Positions 9,206-21,147 of a stretch of DNA of 64,000 bases are shown piece after piece. The stretch lies in the NCBI RefSeq assembly GCF_035046485.1, contig NC_085137.1, positions 11,238,252 through 11,302,251 of the forward strand. The letters run 5' to 3'. The notes beneath the pieces were generated by a model. The model worked only from the letters and a program-made list of their open reading frames with translations. It was not told the origin of the DNA and did no database searches. The stretch's first letter is position 1; the number at the start of each line of letters is the position of its first letter. The translations under genes and the position numbers were made by a program. Source of the DNA: Aedes albopictus. Its lineage: Eukaryota > Arthropoda > Insecta > Diptera > Culicidae.

Positions 9206-11385
9206 AACCAACCATAGGGTGTATGGTGAAAACCATTACTGCACCATACAGTGTACCAGCTACAATAAAGTGTATTGTAATGGAATGGTTCGCTAAAAGC
9301 TTTGCAAATTGTAGCTACTATACATTTACATCCGATCTTTATGTAACAATATGTTATACTGTTTTTCTTACGTTTGAACCATTCATTTTTCCGAAATATT
9401 ATTTTTCCGTGCATTTTTAATTATTTATTCAGTTATTCAGTTTTAGATTTTTTCCGTGCTTTGTTTTGTTGATGTTCGTGACTTTTTTGATGCAAAAGAA
9501 AGGAAAGAGAGAAAAGTGAATAAGTTGAAACATCAATTTAATGTCAATAAAATGTTTAAATAAGTGGTAAACCAGGTGTCCTAAGGACTGCAGATCCAAG
9601 AGATATGGCGGGCTCGGTACGGTACGACGCAGGTCAGATTACCGTTAATCAGTGAATGAGTTCAACACTATCCTTTCTGTATTTGCATTTAGGGGAATTT
9701 CCTCCCCTTCTCTCATGTGAACTTGCGATTGACGAAATTTTTTCTTTGACGTAGAGCCATCTTTAACATATGGACTGGACACTGGAACGACTTCTAATAT
9801 AGGTTCGTCTGCGGGTTCGATTTTTAACCTAACTTATATTTGAATCGAAATTGTCAGTTTTCCCATGAGTTGTTATGTATTTCAAACTTTAGTGAAACTG
9901 GAGCCTCAATATTGCAATAACGGTTAAGCACGCTGTAATGATACTTATGTACCTTGTTACGGCAGTTCGCACCGATCCCTCATAATCCAACGTCGGAGCG
10001 CCCCTCGGAAGATTGTCACAGTGACAACTGAAGTTGTTATCGATGGCATATGAGAATGGAAAAGAAACAATATGAACAAGGAAGAATGATCTATGTGTGG
10101 TAGTGAAGCGGACCGCATTTGTGTATTTGGCGAAGTTTGATAATTATTTTTCACGTAATTTTACTTATTTCAAATATTGAAAAATCGTAAGTTTAAATAT
10201 AAATTAATTGAATTTAATGAAACTTATCCTAATGTTATTGCTTAGGTGACAAACCGCCAAATCGTATTCTATACATATATCCTATCACTAGAAGATTGAT
10301 TCTGAGTTGAGGTTAAAAAACCGTGAGTTGCTGAATTGAATCTAAAATCATGAATTATAATAGATGCATTATGAACTCTTTGTAGCTCACTGTACAATCG
10401 GACTCAGCTAGGATATTTATGATAACTTGTTGGGATTTGAAAGGGATCAAGAGATACCGATGTAGTTGCATAGGAAACAATGATCAAGATTCTAATAAAC
10501 TTTAATAGGTTTTAGCTCTACACCCACAAATCAAGGTGCTCAAAGGACTTCTCAAACCCTACCTCCCAACATACCTCCTCCCCCACTTCATGCAACTACA
10601 TTAGTAGTCTAATAATACTTAGCGCGCTCGGCAAAGTTCCATCATGCCGCTCAAAGTGTTGCCACAAATTATGTTTAGTTTGCAAAACCCAGTTATCTGG
10701 CTGGTGGGCATGGGAGCCTAAGCTTCAACTGTTATTGCAATCAGAGACTACTCAGACCTTGACGCAGACTTAGACGTGGGCGATCCTATATATGAAGGGT
10801 TGTCCAAGACGCTCTGGAGAATTTCCAACGCGCATTCTAATAATGTTCAACTTGATAGGTTCTAGTCCGCACTATCAAGGATAGTTCTATTTAACATTAT
10901 TTTCAGGTTAGTTTGGCTAGAAAGCCTAAGATTTTTTTTCTTTATTATAGAGATTTTCAGCCCTAGGCTGGTTCATCTCTTAAGAGCATAATCTTATTTT
11001 TTAGAAGTCTTAAAATTAGACGTTGCTACATTTGAACTTTTTAAGCCCGAAAAAACTGCACCCTGTGATCGTCTGTCAACGCTAGGTTGAGAACCGTCCA
11101 AAAAAAAGTACTAATTTGATAGGGTCTACTTTGCACGGATTATCTAGTTTTGTATCAATAATGCTACCACCCCCAAAACAAATTACTCAACCAATACTGA
11201 CATTTTAACGTTTAACAAATCTGACTACACGAAAAAAACGATACAAATTGAGTCCCTGAAGAAGCTTTCATACGAAGCGAAACGTTGGAGGAAAATTTAA
11301 TCATCGTTTTCAATCCATTTGATGACTGAATCGCCAACTAATCATAACCTGAAAATACATCTACAGCCGCTCAAAATCATAGTTT
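9206..11385. other. Relic intergenic sequence; fragments of SINE and retroelement
   Basis: About 2.2 kb without a credible gene; open frames are short and overlap on both strands. Positions 10932-10985 contain a decayed, inverted piece of the Feilai-like SINE tail (TTCTTTATTATAGAGATTTT, then AGCCCTAGGCTGGTTCATCT). Around 11240-11300 the text CCCTGAAGAAGCTTTCATAC followed by GAAACGTTGGAGG resembles 3' regions of insect retroelements. Nothing else is recognised. Confidence 0.4.
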
Positions 11386-11389
11386 TTCG

Positions 11390-11815
11390 CAAGGTTTCTC
11401 ATGGTTTTTTTTTGAAGGAGTTCAGCCCGGAATGTCTTTCAGAGGTTTTCGCGGTATCGCTCTAGGGATCCCTCAAATGATTTCTCATGGAGTTTGTCTT
11501 GCAATTATTTCAAACATTATCGAAAGCTTTTGTATAGAGTTTTTCCTGCGATATTTCTTGAAGGTTGTTACAGGATTTTTCTTCAAGTTCCCCTTATGTT
11601 TCCTTCGAAGTTTCCCCAGGAAGACTCCTTCCAATGTTGCTCCCGGGATGTCTATGTCTATCAGAATTTTTCAGGTTCATTCAGTGCTCCTTTTGAAATT
11701 TTGTACTAGGGTTATTGTAGATTTCCTTCTGTGTTTTTTCCAGGCATTCCTTAGACGTTGTTTCCGAGACTTCTTGCTGTGATTGCTCTGAGATTTCTCT
11801 CAGAGATTTTCTAGA
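11390..11815. repeat. Degenerate GGAATTCC-type array (short tract)
   Basis: Pyrimidine-rich repetitive text with recurring TTTC, TTCC and TTCCTTC steps at roughly 12-bp spacing, resembling the much longer arrays at 29510-33060 and 49920-53690. The 116-residue open frame here (11432-11782) is Phe/Leu/Arg-rich, as expected from a 3n-period repeat, and is not regarded as a gene. Confidence 0.45.
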
Positions 11816-12042
11816 ATAACTCTGTTCTTCCCAGTAACCGGCAACGGTCTCGGTAGTGCGGTAAATTTGCTAGGTCCCTCCATGGTAGGTTAGCGAGAGC
11901 GAAGTAAACGTTTTCGAATGTTACAACATCTGCAGTTTCGACTATCGATCGTACAAGTGAGTAAATAGAGATTTCAAACAATAGGGATCCTTAAATTCAC
12001 GTGAAATTTTGAAAATAAATCCAAGTTAATTAAATGTGAGTA

Positions 12043-12990
12043 AAGGGCGAACACGATGAAATTGCCACACAGAAAATATTGTATAACTTTTGATTGCGTT
12101 CGCCAAAATAGCTAATTTTTTTACCATGAATAGTATATTATGTGTAGCTAATACCATAAAATTTTCATTAAAATCGGTTGAGTAATGGCGGAGATATCGT
12201 TGAAACAAGGAAATTGCCACTTGAGAATCTTGTACAAACAAACATTTTGGAAAATATCACTTTTTTGCCGTTTCAACGCTGGCGCCAAAAATACTGAACC
12301 GATTTCAATGAAAATTTTTTTGTACGTAAAGTATGTATGTAGAAGTAGTTTGTCAAAATTTCATTCAATTTGATCATACCGTTAAAAAGTTATAGCCATA
12401 TATGTCGCACTATGTCACAATAAGCAGATGTGGTTTTTGGTATAGTGAAATTCAAACTGCTCTTACTTTGAAAGTACTCAACAAAAATGGCTGAAATTTT
12501 CACTGTAAACAGTTTAACACAACAATTTTACACTGTCGAAGTTTTATAAAAATCGGGACAGTGTTACCAGTTCTACAGTCAAAATAGTGCACGCGGAACT
12601 AAAAATGGTCAAAAAGTACCTAAAATTTACCTTGAAGCGATTTGAGTTTTGGATATTTACTAGAAAAAGTACTGAACCGATTTCGATCAAATTTTTACCA
12701 CTTAATTGATACTATGTTAAGAATATCGAGTGAAATTTTCAAACGTTTTGATGAGGTAACAAAAAAGTTATAGCCTAAGTAATTTTCTGAAATGGGTGTA
12801 CAAGTTTTCTAAAATCTCATTTTATGATATCGACAATATATGCGCCAATACTCAACCGATTTTAATGAAAATTTTATGATATTAGCTACACATAATATAC
12901 TATTCATGGTCAAAAAATTAGCTATTTTGACGAACGCAATCAAAAGTTATACAATATTTTCTGTGTGGCAATTTCATCGTGTTCACCCTT
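12043..12990. mobile_element. Long-TIR MITE (AAGGGCGAACACGATG ends)
   Basis: The left arm from AAGGGCGAACACGATGAAAT and the right arm ending ATTTCATCGTGTTCACCCTT are inverted complements for about 160 bp, flanked by TA on both sides. The interior repeats phrases such as ACTGAACCGATTTC and TGAAATTTTC. There is no transposase. The short peptide frames inside the arms are mirror images of one another. Confidence 0.8.
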
Positions 12991-13044
12991 TACTGTTCAA
13001 AAAAACACCCAGATCTTTAACAACTCTACAATGATTTTTCATAA

Positions 13045-13261
13045 GGGCCTACCTGACTTGATCGATATCTCTTCGTCGACTCTCTCTTTCGCTAATAACT
13101 TGATCAAAACAAACAAAATCATTATTTTTTTTGTTTCTATAGCAACATGTAGTCGTCTACTTCGCATTTCCACCAAAAAATCTTTGGAAAACTCAATACT
13201 CATTCTGTGATAACACAAAGAGAGGATCGATGAAGAGAACTCAACAATGTCAGTTAGGCCC
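13045..13261. mobile_element. 217-bp MITE (GGGCCTAACTGAC ends)
   Basis: GGGCCTACCTGACTTGATCG at the left pairs with the complement of the right end (GTCAGTTAGGCCC); about 45 bp of each arm match through CTCTTCxTCGA and CTCTCTTT. The target duplication is not resolved. Confidence 0.65.
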
Positions 13262-13679
13262 AAATGAAAAATCAGTGTCGAACTGATGATCTTTCCAAAG
13301 GCATGTAATTTTTCTTTTAATTAAATATAACACGGCTCAAGTTCCTATGGAACGAGCTCACCCAACATTTACTAATGCTCAGTGGCATATAATTACGGGA
13401 ACACGCAGTACCATCATTTAGTAAATTTTGCACCAATTGGTAAATAGGTTTTCACTCCGATTAATGACGTAGATTTTCAGGTCATCAGCTAACAGTAGTC
13501 TGCAGCCATGAAGAAGAATATTCTTGGCGTCATTAAAGAAAAAGAAGAACAGTAATGGATCCCCTAGATTGAAGTCTTGGCCCAAGACTCTTGGGGGAAA
13601 CTAAATGCGTCCAATTCGTACTCTAAGACTACGAAGGAAGCTTTAAAGCCACATATGAGTTCGAGAGTTCTTGCCAGGA

Positions 13680-13870
13680 TTTATCACAAGTTCATTTCCG
13701 GAATACACTGAAAGCTTTAAGGGACATTCCAGAGGGGTTTCAGGCGGTTTCAGGGATTTTAGATTCGTTTTATGGGCTTTAAAGTCCTTCAGGAAGTTTA
13801 AGTGGCGTTCCAGAGGGATTCAGTATCCTCTATGGCCGTACCTGAAACGCTAAAACATCCCTGAGACCTT
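13680..13870. repeat. Short GTTTCAG-type degenerate array
   Basis: Repeated GGxxTTTCAGxxG-like units (GGGGTTTCAGGCGGTTTCAG, GCGTTCCAGAGG) in poor copies, ending in ACCTGAAACGC. Same class as the longer arrays at 39230 and 41340. Surrounding bases 13262-13680 hold nothing recognisable. Confidence 0.5.
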
Positions 13871-13950
13871 ATTAACCATGTCTATTTCTTGATTTTGCTT
13901 TAACTGATCAAGCTATGTGGAAATTACACTGTTGAAAATGCTTTGAGATC

Positions 13951-14170
13951 GATGTGCACAATAGAAAAATGTGCTCGATGAACAAATTGAGTTTTGAATT
14001 ATGAAAAGATATCCACGTACTCCGGTGAGACTCGAACTCACGACTCCCAATTCACTCCCAGTCTAGCGAATTGGGAGTCGTGAGTGCCAGTCCCACCGAA
14101 GTACGTGGATATCTTTTCATAATTAAAATATCAATTTGTTCATCGAACACATGTTTCTGTTGTGCACATC
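13951..14170. repeat. 220-bp tRNA-like hairpin element
   Basis: Two ~105-bp arms are inverted complements, from GATGTGCACAATAGAAAAAT at the left to TGTTGTGCACATC at the right, with a short loop near 14040-14055. The left arm carries, on the minus strand, a TΨC-like GTGAGTTCGAGTCTCACC; in the right arm the equivalent is altered and lacks TTCGA. This is a palindromic, tRNA-related element rather than a tRNA gene. Confidence 0.7.
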
Positions 14171-14179
14171 CTTGTGTGT

Positions 14180-14460
14180 TGTGCCATCCTTAATCTTCCT
14201 GCGATCCCCGGAAACTCCCTGAAACGCCTTTGATCCACCTGAGATACCCTGAAACCCCATAAAACCACCGACAAACCGATGTGACAGCTATAACAAATAA
14301 ATTCATACTCCAGAACCCCCTGAAATCCCCTGGAGCCTCCCTAAATTCCCATGAAACACCCCCCAGTCACGCTGAGAATCCCTGGAACGCTCCTGAAATC
14401 CCCTGAAGCACCTCTAAAACCTCCTGAAATGCACCCGATCCCATTTTGCCCTCTCTCTTG
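14180..14460. repeat. CCTGAAA-type degenerate array
   Basis: Recurring CCCTGAAACxCC and CCTGAAATCCCC units at about 10-14 bp spacing, the complement of the GTTTCAGGGG arrays elsewhere. It lies directly after the tRNA-like hairpin, and the similar short array lies directly before it, so the hairpin may have landed inside one array. Confidence 0.6.
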
Positions 14461-14489
14461 CCCTCTCTTCTTATTTCTTCCGAGACCTC

Positions 14490-14640
14490 ATTTAGGCGCC
14501 GTCCACAAATTACGTAACGATCTAGGGGAAGGGGGAGTATGGCCGAGCGCTACGGCCCATAAAACAATTTTCGGATTCTCATACCAACGGAGCCCTACGG
14601 AAGGGGGAGGGGGTCTGAAATGTCGATTTTCGCGATACTC
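14490..14640. repeat. Probable MITE fragment (GCCGTCCACAAATTACGTAA)
   Basis: GCCGTCCACAAATTACGTAA followed by GGGGAAGGGGGAGTATGG and AAGGGGGAGGGGGTC resembles one arm of a MITE type I recall as common in mosquito genomes. No matching inverted arm was found nearby, so it is treated as a fragment. The rest of 14640-15000 has nothing recognised. Confidence 0.35.
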
Positions 14641-14999
14641 CTAGCAACACGCATGTCGTATAGGAGTTTCGACAGCGCAAGTTTTGGTTGTATAGCAGTT
14701 TATTTGACAAAATTCATCGAAAACATGCGCTGCCGTAACTCTTATGTTACATTTGTGTTGCTTGGGACCTAATAAAATGGCGCTTCCTCAACCTTCTTGT
14801 ATAGACGTCTCCTCCCCTCTCTCAGCCATTGCCATAGAAACCGTTATATTTACTTTTCTTGTGCACCATATTGATTAAACGATGAAATTCCCCTTTTTAA
14901 GCAGGGCATAACAACAGATGCATAAATTTAATCTGCATAAAAAACAACATATAAATAAGTTCTAGTGTATCCTGGAATACATAATCTATGAAATTCCTT

Positions 15000-15710
15000 A
15001 TAAGAAATTCCCGCAGAAAAATCCGAAGACATCCTAATAGAATCTAGCTAGGAACTCCGAGAAGAGCTATTGGAGAACTAACGAGAGAAGCTTCGGGAGA
15101 AATTCTGAGAAAAATTGGCACATCAAAGAGAAACTTTGGGCAGCAATCTTGGGTGGTAATTTAAAGGGAATTCCGGGAAAAAACTTTGGAAATCTGGCAA
15201 GAAACTTCAAGATAAACGCGGAAAATTCTTCGGGAAAAATGCGTGGAAAAAGTTCAGAAGTTGTATCGCTAAAACCTCCGGAGAAAATGTTGAAAACGAA
15301 AAAAAAAGGAAAAACCCCGAAGGAATTTTGGGAGAACGTTATTAGGTTCTCCGGGTGAAATTCACCGAGAACCACTGGAAGAAATTCCGGGAAATGCTCT
15401 TGCAGAAACCCCGAGGAAAACTCCTGCAGAAATCCTAGAGGGAACTCATATACAATTCCCAGAAACAACTCTCAGAAGTTCCGGAAGGATTACCGAAAAA
15501 TTCCGGATAGAACTCTGGGAACAATTTCGAGAGAAGTCCTGGATGGAATATTTTGAGAAAGTTCTGAAAAATTGAAAAAAAATTAGGAAACCTCCAGGAA
15601 ATCGCAAATAGAATTCAGTAAGGAACTGCGTAAGACTTTGAAGAAGGAATTCCGGTTGAAATTTAAGGGGAAATCCCTGGAGGAATTTCCCCAATGAATA
15701 GCCAAATAAC
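15000..15710. repeat. Degenerate GGAATTCC-type array
   Basis: Purine-rich repeats such as GAAATTCCGGGAAA, GGAATTCCGG and GAGAAATTCTGAG, roughly 12-15 bp apart. Open frames of 69-133 residues on both strands arise from the repeat and give low-complexity Phe/Leu/Pro/Glu peptides, so none is called. The right end meets AT-rich sequence near 15715. Confidence 0.65.
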
Positions 15711-15998
15711 AATAGCAAGCCACAAATAAGTATGCAAGCTGACTTGTTGTTTTATAATAGTAATGATAGCTGAACCAAAATTATGGTGTACACATTGCAC
15801 AGTGATGCTTTTTCAATTGAAAAAGTAGCCAATGTTCAACCTCTCCCATCGATATTAACAAAGATAATTTAAAACACTTTTAAAGAGTTTAACAAGAATT
15901 CTATTCGACTTGCAGTAATTCCGTGGCAAAATAGTTTAACAAGACCTTTTACTGCTTTTTGATAAGCTTATGTACAAATTAGAACACGTATCTTAATA

Positions 15999-16133
15999 GG
16001 GGGATTCACTTAACAGCGTAATCCACTGATTAATTATTAGATTGAACGTCGTGATCACCAAGGCAATCTTGAACATTTCAATGATCAGATAGTCATGGCT
16101 TACGCAGTCATTTAATCTGTTTAGTGAATCTCT
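15999..16133. mobile_element. Small MITE (GGGATTCACTTAACAG ends), copy B
   Basis: Begins GGGGGATTCACTTAACAG and ends with the complement of an AGATTCACTAAACAG-like end, with TA at both flanks (15997-15998, 16134-16135). It shares GATCACCAAGGCAATCTTGA (inverse orientation) with the copies at 7981 and 56732 and is slightly shorter than either. Confidence 0.75.
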
Positions 16134-16250
16134 TAAATGTGTTTTTCACCAGTCGAATAAGCGCTTTCGTTTCATCGTACTTCGAGTCAAAGTACCTACA
16201 AGATGAAAAACACGTGTTTTTTTACTAACTGAATTAATGTGTTGTTTAGT

Positions 16251-17478
16251 TGGTCGGCGTTGAGTCAGAGAGGACCATGTGTCTTTTACCTAATTTCTAG
16301 AAAAACGACTTTAAAACTTGCAACTCTATAAGTTTTGAGTTTGTCAACAAATGTTCTTGAATTTTTGCCATAAATCTTAATAACTATTCATCACAACATC
16401 GCTCTGTATTGATCGCGAAAAAACGTAAAATAAAGCTTGAAACCGAGAAATTGCTAAGTAATTGATTGTACTTAGTCCACTCTGACTGAACGATTTTTGG
16501 AAAATCTTAAACCAACTACAGTTTACACTTATGTTTTTACATATTTGATGAAAAAATAATACACAGGTAGGACATCACTTAAAAGGAGTAGTGTATAATG
16601 TGAGCAGGAAGTTTGCAATTTGTTATTTCTGTTATTACAATGTTGATTACCATTTTCAATTTTTATGTTCAGTCAGAGTGGACCAAGTACAACAGTTCAA
16701 TATCACATGAAGGGTAGTCTATTTATGAGCTATTTAAGGATTCTCAACTTAAACATTTAATAGCTTACAACTTTTGAATGCATTCTCATAGTTCGGTACG
16801 TTTTTGAAATATTGTAGTTACACAGTTCATAATAATTTATTCAGAGGACTGGCATTTTCCAAAAATTCGTTCAGACGGAGTGAACCAAATACACAATTCT
16901 TAAATAATCGATAAAATCAATTTCTTCATGAAACGGGCATTGGTACATTTCAATATGATGCCCAACAGCTACTAAACAAACATATTTTGATTTGGAAAGG
17001 ATTACGAAGATTAAGGTAATTTCAACTATTTTTCTTAGAGACACATGGTCCACTCTGTCTGCACGCGAAATGCCACAATATGGTTCAACACGATGATCTG
17101 TAAAATACGATATTGACCATAATAAAATGGAATTTCACGTGCTTTCTTGATCAATAATCATCAAAAAATGCGTTAGGGAGTCACACGATTTGAAAACGTA
17201 TCACATTTCGATGATAAATTATTTTATTTTTTGGATTTTAACCAATACATATTTTTTAAACTCTCTTGACATCAAGCATATGGTACACTCTGACTGCACA
17301 CCATTATCGATTTTAGCAGTTCAATCAAAAGAAAATTGTGCTATAACTCTCGTTAATAGTAACATTAAGAAAATTGGGTGAATGTTCCATGTAGCTTAAG
17401 TAATTCTTAATCGAATGCCCTAAAAATCTAATTTTCGTCAATTTTGTTACTTGGTCCCCTCTGACTTAACGCCGACCA
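16251..17478. mobile_element. 1.2-kb inverted-repeat element with seven copies of a TGGTCCACTCTGACT motif
   Basis: The termini TGGTCGGCGTTGAGTCAGAG and, in inverse complement, TGGTCGGCGTTAAGTCAGAG define the element. A ~20-bp motif, consensus TGGTCCACTCTGACTGAACG, occurs at 16262, 16471, 16668, 16868, 17045, 17281 and 17450. The first, third and fourth are inverted relative to the others, and spacings are about 170-236 bp. There is no coding region, and I could not resolve a target duplication beyond GT. Confidence 0.65.
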
Positions 17479-19484
17479 GTTGTTATCCATAATGTTCTGT
17501 GCTAATTCACCACACCACTGCTGAATAGGAGTCGAAGTGTGGTCATTATTAAACTTCGGGAAGTTGATGTTTTGATATGAGTGCTTCAATTCATCATATC
17601 TGGGAATCTTGATTTAGGTAAATTTATGGGTAGGTATTATTTCATAATAGTTGTTCATAGCATGAATGCCAATCATAAAATCTCGTGGAAATTGAAGAAG
17701 TTTGTTTATTTTTAATCATTTGCACCCCACCTTACTGTACTGGTCTGAACATGATAGTTCGACAAGTTTCAAGTATCCATGGATCGATTATGCACAAAAC
17801 CATGTATACTAAATAGATTTAACCTTGGATTTCACCAAATGAATGTATTTTCAAAACATCGAATTTGGTACTTGTGGTGAGAAAATTCCCAGTACCGCCC
17901 ATGTAGTCCCTCCATCCATTCTGCACCAGAATTGGCAGTATGTACCTACTAAAACCGAACAGCAAAAAAAAACCCCTTAATGGAACGTGAGCCAGCGTGC
18001 TTGCGTCAATGGGAGGAAAGCTCTGTTTTTTTTTCTTCTTCTCCGGAACCACACGCCGGTGAATGAAACGACGAAGTTCGCCGGCCGGAGGACCCGAGGG
18101 CAAACCGGAGAAACGACCGTGACTGTGACGCCAGTCCCAATGTGAAGGTCGAACCCCGCCGAGGCCGAATGACGTCATTTCCAGCAGGCATCATCGATCC
18201 CCGGTACTGCTGTGTAGGACTGAAAGGACATCGGGCTGGAACTGCGCAGGTCCGCACAAACGCACACCACCAGATTCATTCAGGTTTTTCTGCAGACTTC
18301 GGTGTGCGTGTTAGTGTTGGTCGGAAAACCCGAGTTCGACCTTTTACACGCGTAGGTTTCCACTCGTCCCGGCCGGTGTACCGATCCGGTTGGCACGTGT
18401 AGGCGTCCCCCATAGGTCCTTGCAGGACAACGCACGGGGAAGGCTAAGGGTTGCGCGGCGATGCCGGTTATTTCGATGACGTCCGTCCGCATCTAGAATG
18501 AAGTCACGCGCCCACGTCGTGCCAAGACCATCATCGATCTGCCTTTCTGCCGCCTCGGCAGCAATGACGACTGGGGACTGGGATGGGACTTTGATAATGA
18601 GCGTTGTGGAAGAAAGGAACACCATTATTGCCACGACGACGGACTTTGTCTCTGGTGCGGTGCTGCGGTGGTTGCAACAACGTAGTGTGGGCCGTTTCGT
18701 TATCAGCCAACCTACCCGGTTCTGAATCCTGGGATTATCGCGTTATTTTCGCTACATACTAATAATAATAACAATCATTACCGGCCCGGTTTTGATGGGA
18801 ATGGAATCCAATCAACGTTGAGCGCGTAGAACAACGAAGTTGTGGCCGGCGGAGGGAGGCTCAAGGACTATTTTTGGCAAACTGACGTACGTATGTAGTA
18901 TACCTGTACTGCGGCAGGGAGGCCAGATCCGGTTGGGCTGGTGCGATCCAGTTGTAGCTCCGTTCCTCCCGCATTCTTATCAGCAGCAACCAGCGGGCAA
19001 GTGAATCTCTAAGGTGGAGGCTAAGTTGCTTACACTTAGACATCGTCAAGTTGCAAGTTGTGTGTAGGATGGTGGTGCACTTTGTTAACCAAACGAATGA
19101 TAGAATAGGAAGGCGTTGTTGCAGCTGAAGATGTACGAAGATAACGAGGTGCACGAGGTTGCGAACTGGTTTTTCTGAAGAAGTTGGGGGCTGATAAGCT
19201 TGTAAGGGAATGGTTGCCGGTACTCACGGTGGTTAGCTATTGCTCAACTTTTTGAAATGCGTTACACTGCACAATTGAATAGATTGATGACAACATATTT
19301 ATTTATCTAAAACCAGATTAATTTTGAACATAGCACTTGTACAAAACTTGGATGCTATATTTGTGAAAGCATTGCTTAAGATGCAAAATTTCTACATTTT
19401 ACATTTGCATTTCTTTCTTGGTTCTTCAGAAATACACGTAACCTGTGGCGTTAGATTGGTAACCACTAAGTTTTGCAACAGAAG
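17479..19484. other. Low-copy stretch, GC-richer from 17.9 to 19.2 kb
   Basis: No inverted repeats, SINE heads or array units were seen. From about 17900 to 19230 the base composition is richer in G+C and CpG than the surroundings, with many short overlapping frames on both strands (up to 119 residues) and no recognisable domain. It could be a regulatory or untranslated part of a host gene with long introns, or an old unannotated repeat. Confidence 0.35.
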
Positions 19485-19486
19485 TA

Positions 19487-20380
19487 CAGGGGATAGACAA
19501 AATGATCGGGACAGGCAATTTTATTTAGCTTTTCGAAAATTGCATCAAATATTCTCAAATTGTCACTGTAAGTAGTTCAACTAGTTGTGTATCAGTGGTT
19601 AGAATTTGAAAAAGATCGGGCTGTTCTGCACGAAGTTACAAGGAGTCTAGAAAAAGGTAAAATTAGTTGATAGCCAACTTTGAGCTGTAATATCTCCGGA
19701 TTTAACGAACCAAATGCAATGAAATTTTGACCATTTATGACTTATATAACGAGCTATGGAAGACTTTTAATTTAACTTAAAATTCTTCACACTGAAGAAA
19801 ATTATAACGATTAGATTATTTTTCTGATAAAACACCAAATTATTCAAAACTTCAACATCGTTTCAAAATGCAAGATGCTTATTATAGCTCACATAAATTC
19901 CCTATAATTGACTTATATATAAATATGTTTTAAAGGAAAGTTACAAAATTGTCATCAATAAATTGAAAAAAGTAATGGGATGCATATTAAAAATAGACCA
20001 ATTTACTAAAAAGTTGTAAAATAAATCGCTATAACTTTTTCCTTGTTGAATATTTCAAACTTAGTCAAGCGTTTTCCAAAGCTCATACTAGTCATAAATT
20101 CTCAAAATTTCATTGAATTCGGTTCATAGAATCCGAAGATATAACAGCTCAAAGCCAACTAAAAGCCAAACCGATAATTATAGCTTTTTCTAGAATTTTT
20201 ACAACTTCGTGCAGAATAGCCCGATCTTTTTTAAATTTTGGCTACTGATACACAAGTAGTTGACTAACTTACAGTGAAAATTTGGGAATATTTAATGCAC
20301 TTTTCGAAAAGTTACAGTCAGTTGAACATTTTTTGGAAAATGAAAATATTACCTGTCCCGATCATTTTGTCTATCCCCTG
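19487..20380. mobile_element. CAGGGGATA-family MITE, copy 2
   Basis: CAGGGGATAGACAAAATGAT at the left and its inverted complement at 20361-20380, with TA at both flanks. Internal phrases match copies 1 and 3 (AGCTGTAATATCTCCGGATT, ATAACAGCTCAAAG). About 894 bp, no coding. Confidence 0.85.
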
Positions 20381-20849
20381 TATATTGTATTGAATGCTCT
20401 CTGAAACGCAGAGTCCGAAAACCATTTTCATTTCGAACCCATACTTTTCGTTCTTAAGAAATTCGCGTGACTAGTTACCATAAATTGGAAACCATTGGTT
20501 TTTTGTTACACATCTAGATTGACGATTTCGTTTCTTGAGATGGATAATCTGAAAAACATTTGAAATTCTTTCTAGCATTTTTGATACTTGAGCAATTCAC
20601 GTGGTTCCTGACGATAGATTGGGAATTGAGCTTCGCAATACAGCCAAAAGCCGTATTTTGGTAGGTGTATATTTGTACATTTTTTCAGCAATTTGAACCA
20701 AGAGCAATAATGAACCTCGTCGTACTGGGATTGGACTTCGTTACCTATTTGGTTAACAGGGCACAATTCATGTTTGTATTTCAGCAATTTCTTCTGAATT
20801 CCTCGTTTGTTATTTATGTGGAAATCCCTCCAGAAATTTATTTTGACAC

Positions 20850-21133
20850 TGTGTATCCCGCGCACGTACGTGGTGGCCGAACTCGCGTACCGAGATCATT
20901 AGCACGAGGAACAAATTAAAACATAGTTAAACGGACGAACGAATTAAAACGCGTTGTTGCGATAAAACGAAACAATAGCAAACTTAACTTTATTTACATT
21001 TTCACAGTGGAAAACATTTATTCATAAACAATTACACATGTATGCGCTGTGTCGATATCAAAGGGTGACCCTACCTATGCCGCGAGTCCAGCGGCATAGG
21101 TAGGGGCTATCCGCGTTAATGTTGTCTCAAACA
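20850..21133 (-). mobile_element. 3' LTR of a Ty3/gypsy-type element
   Basis: Read on the minus strand the segment begins TGTTTGAGACAACATTAACG and ends CGCGGGATACACA, the TG...CA signature of an LTR. AATAAA-like signals lie inside (minus-strand GAATAAATG and AAATAAAG). A polypurine tract abuts its 5' end, placing it as the 3' LTR of the minus-strand gypsy relic extending to 27.8 kb. The 5' LTR was not found. A five-base target duplication cannot be confirmed with only one LTR. Confidence 0.65.
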
Positions 21134-21147
21134 CCCCCCTCCCTTTT
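21134..21147 (-). other. Polypurine tract of the gypsy relic
   Basis: On the minus strand AAAAGGGAGGGGGG immediately precedes the TGTTTGAG LTR start. This is where plus-strand DNA synthesis is primed in LTR retrotransposons and retroviruses, and it supports the LTR boundary at 21133. Confidence 0.65.

Noticed and set aside
9001..9414. 137-residue minus-strand frame
   Set aside because: Spans a MITE and a SINE body, so it is a chance frame across unrelated repeats.
15067..15718. 133- and 90-residue minus-strand frames
   Set aside because: Phe/Leu/Pro-rich products of the array at 15000-15710, with a parallel open frame on the plus strand.
17819..18725. Possible host gene in the GC-rich stretch
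   Set aside because: Several frames overlap on both strands, none over 119 residues, no recognised domain, no clear splice structure.
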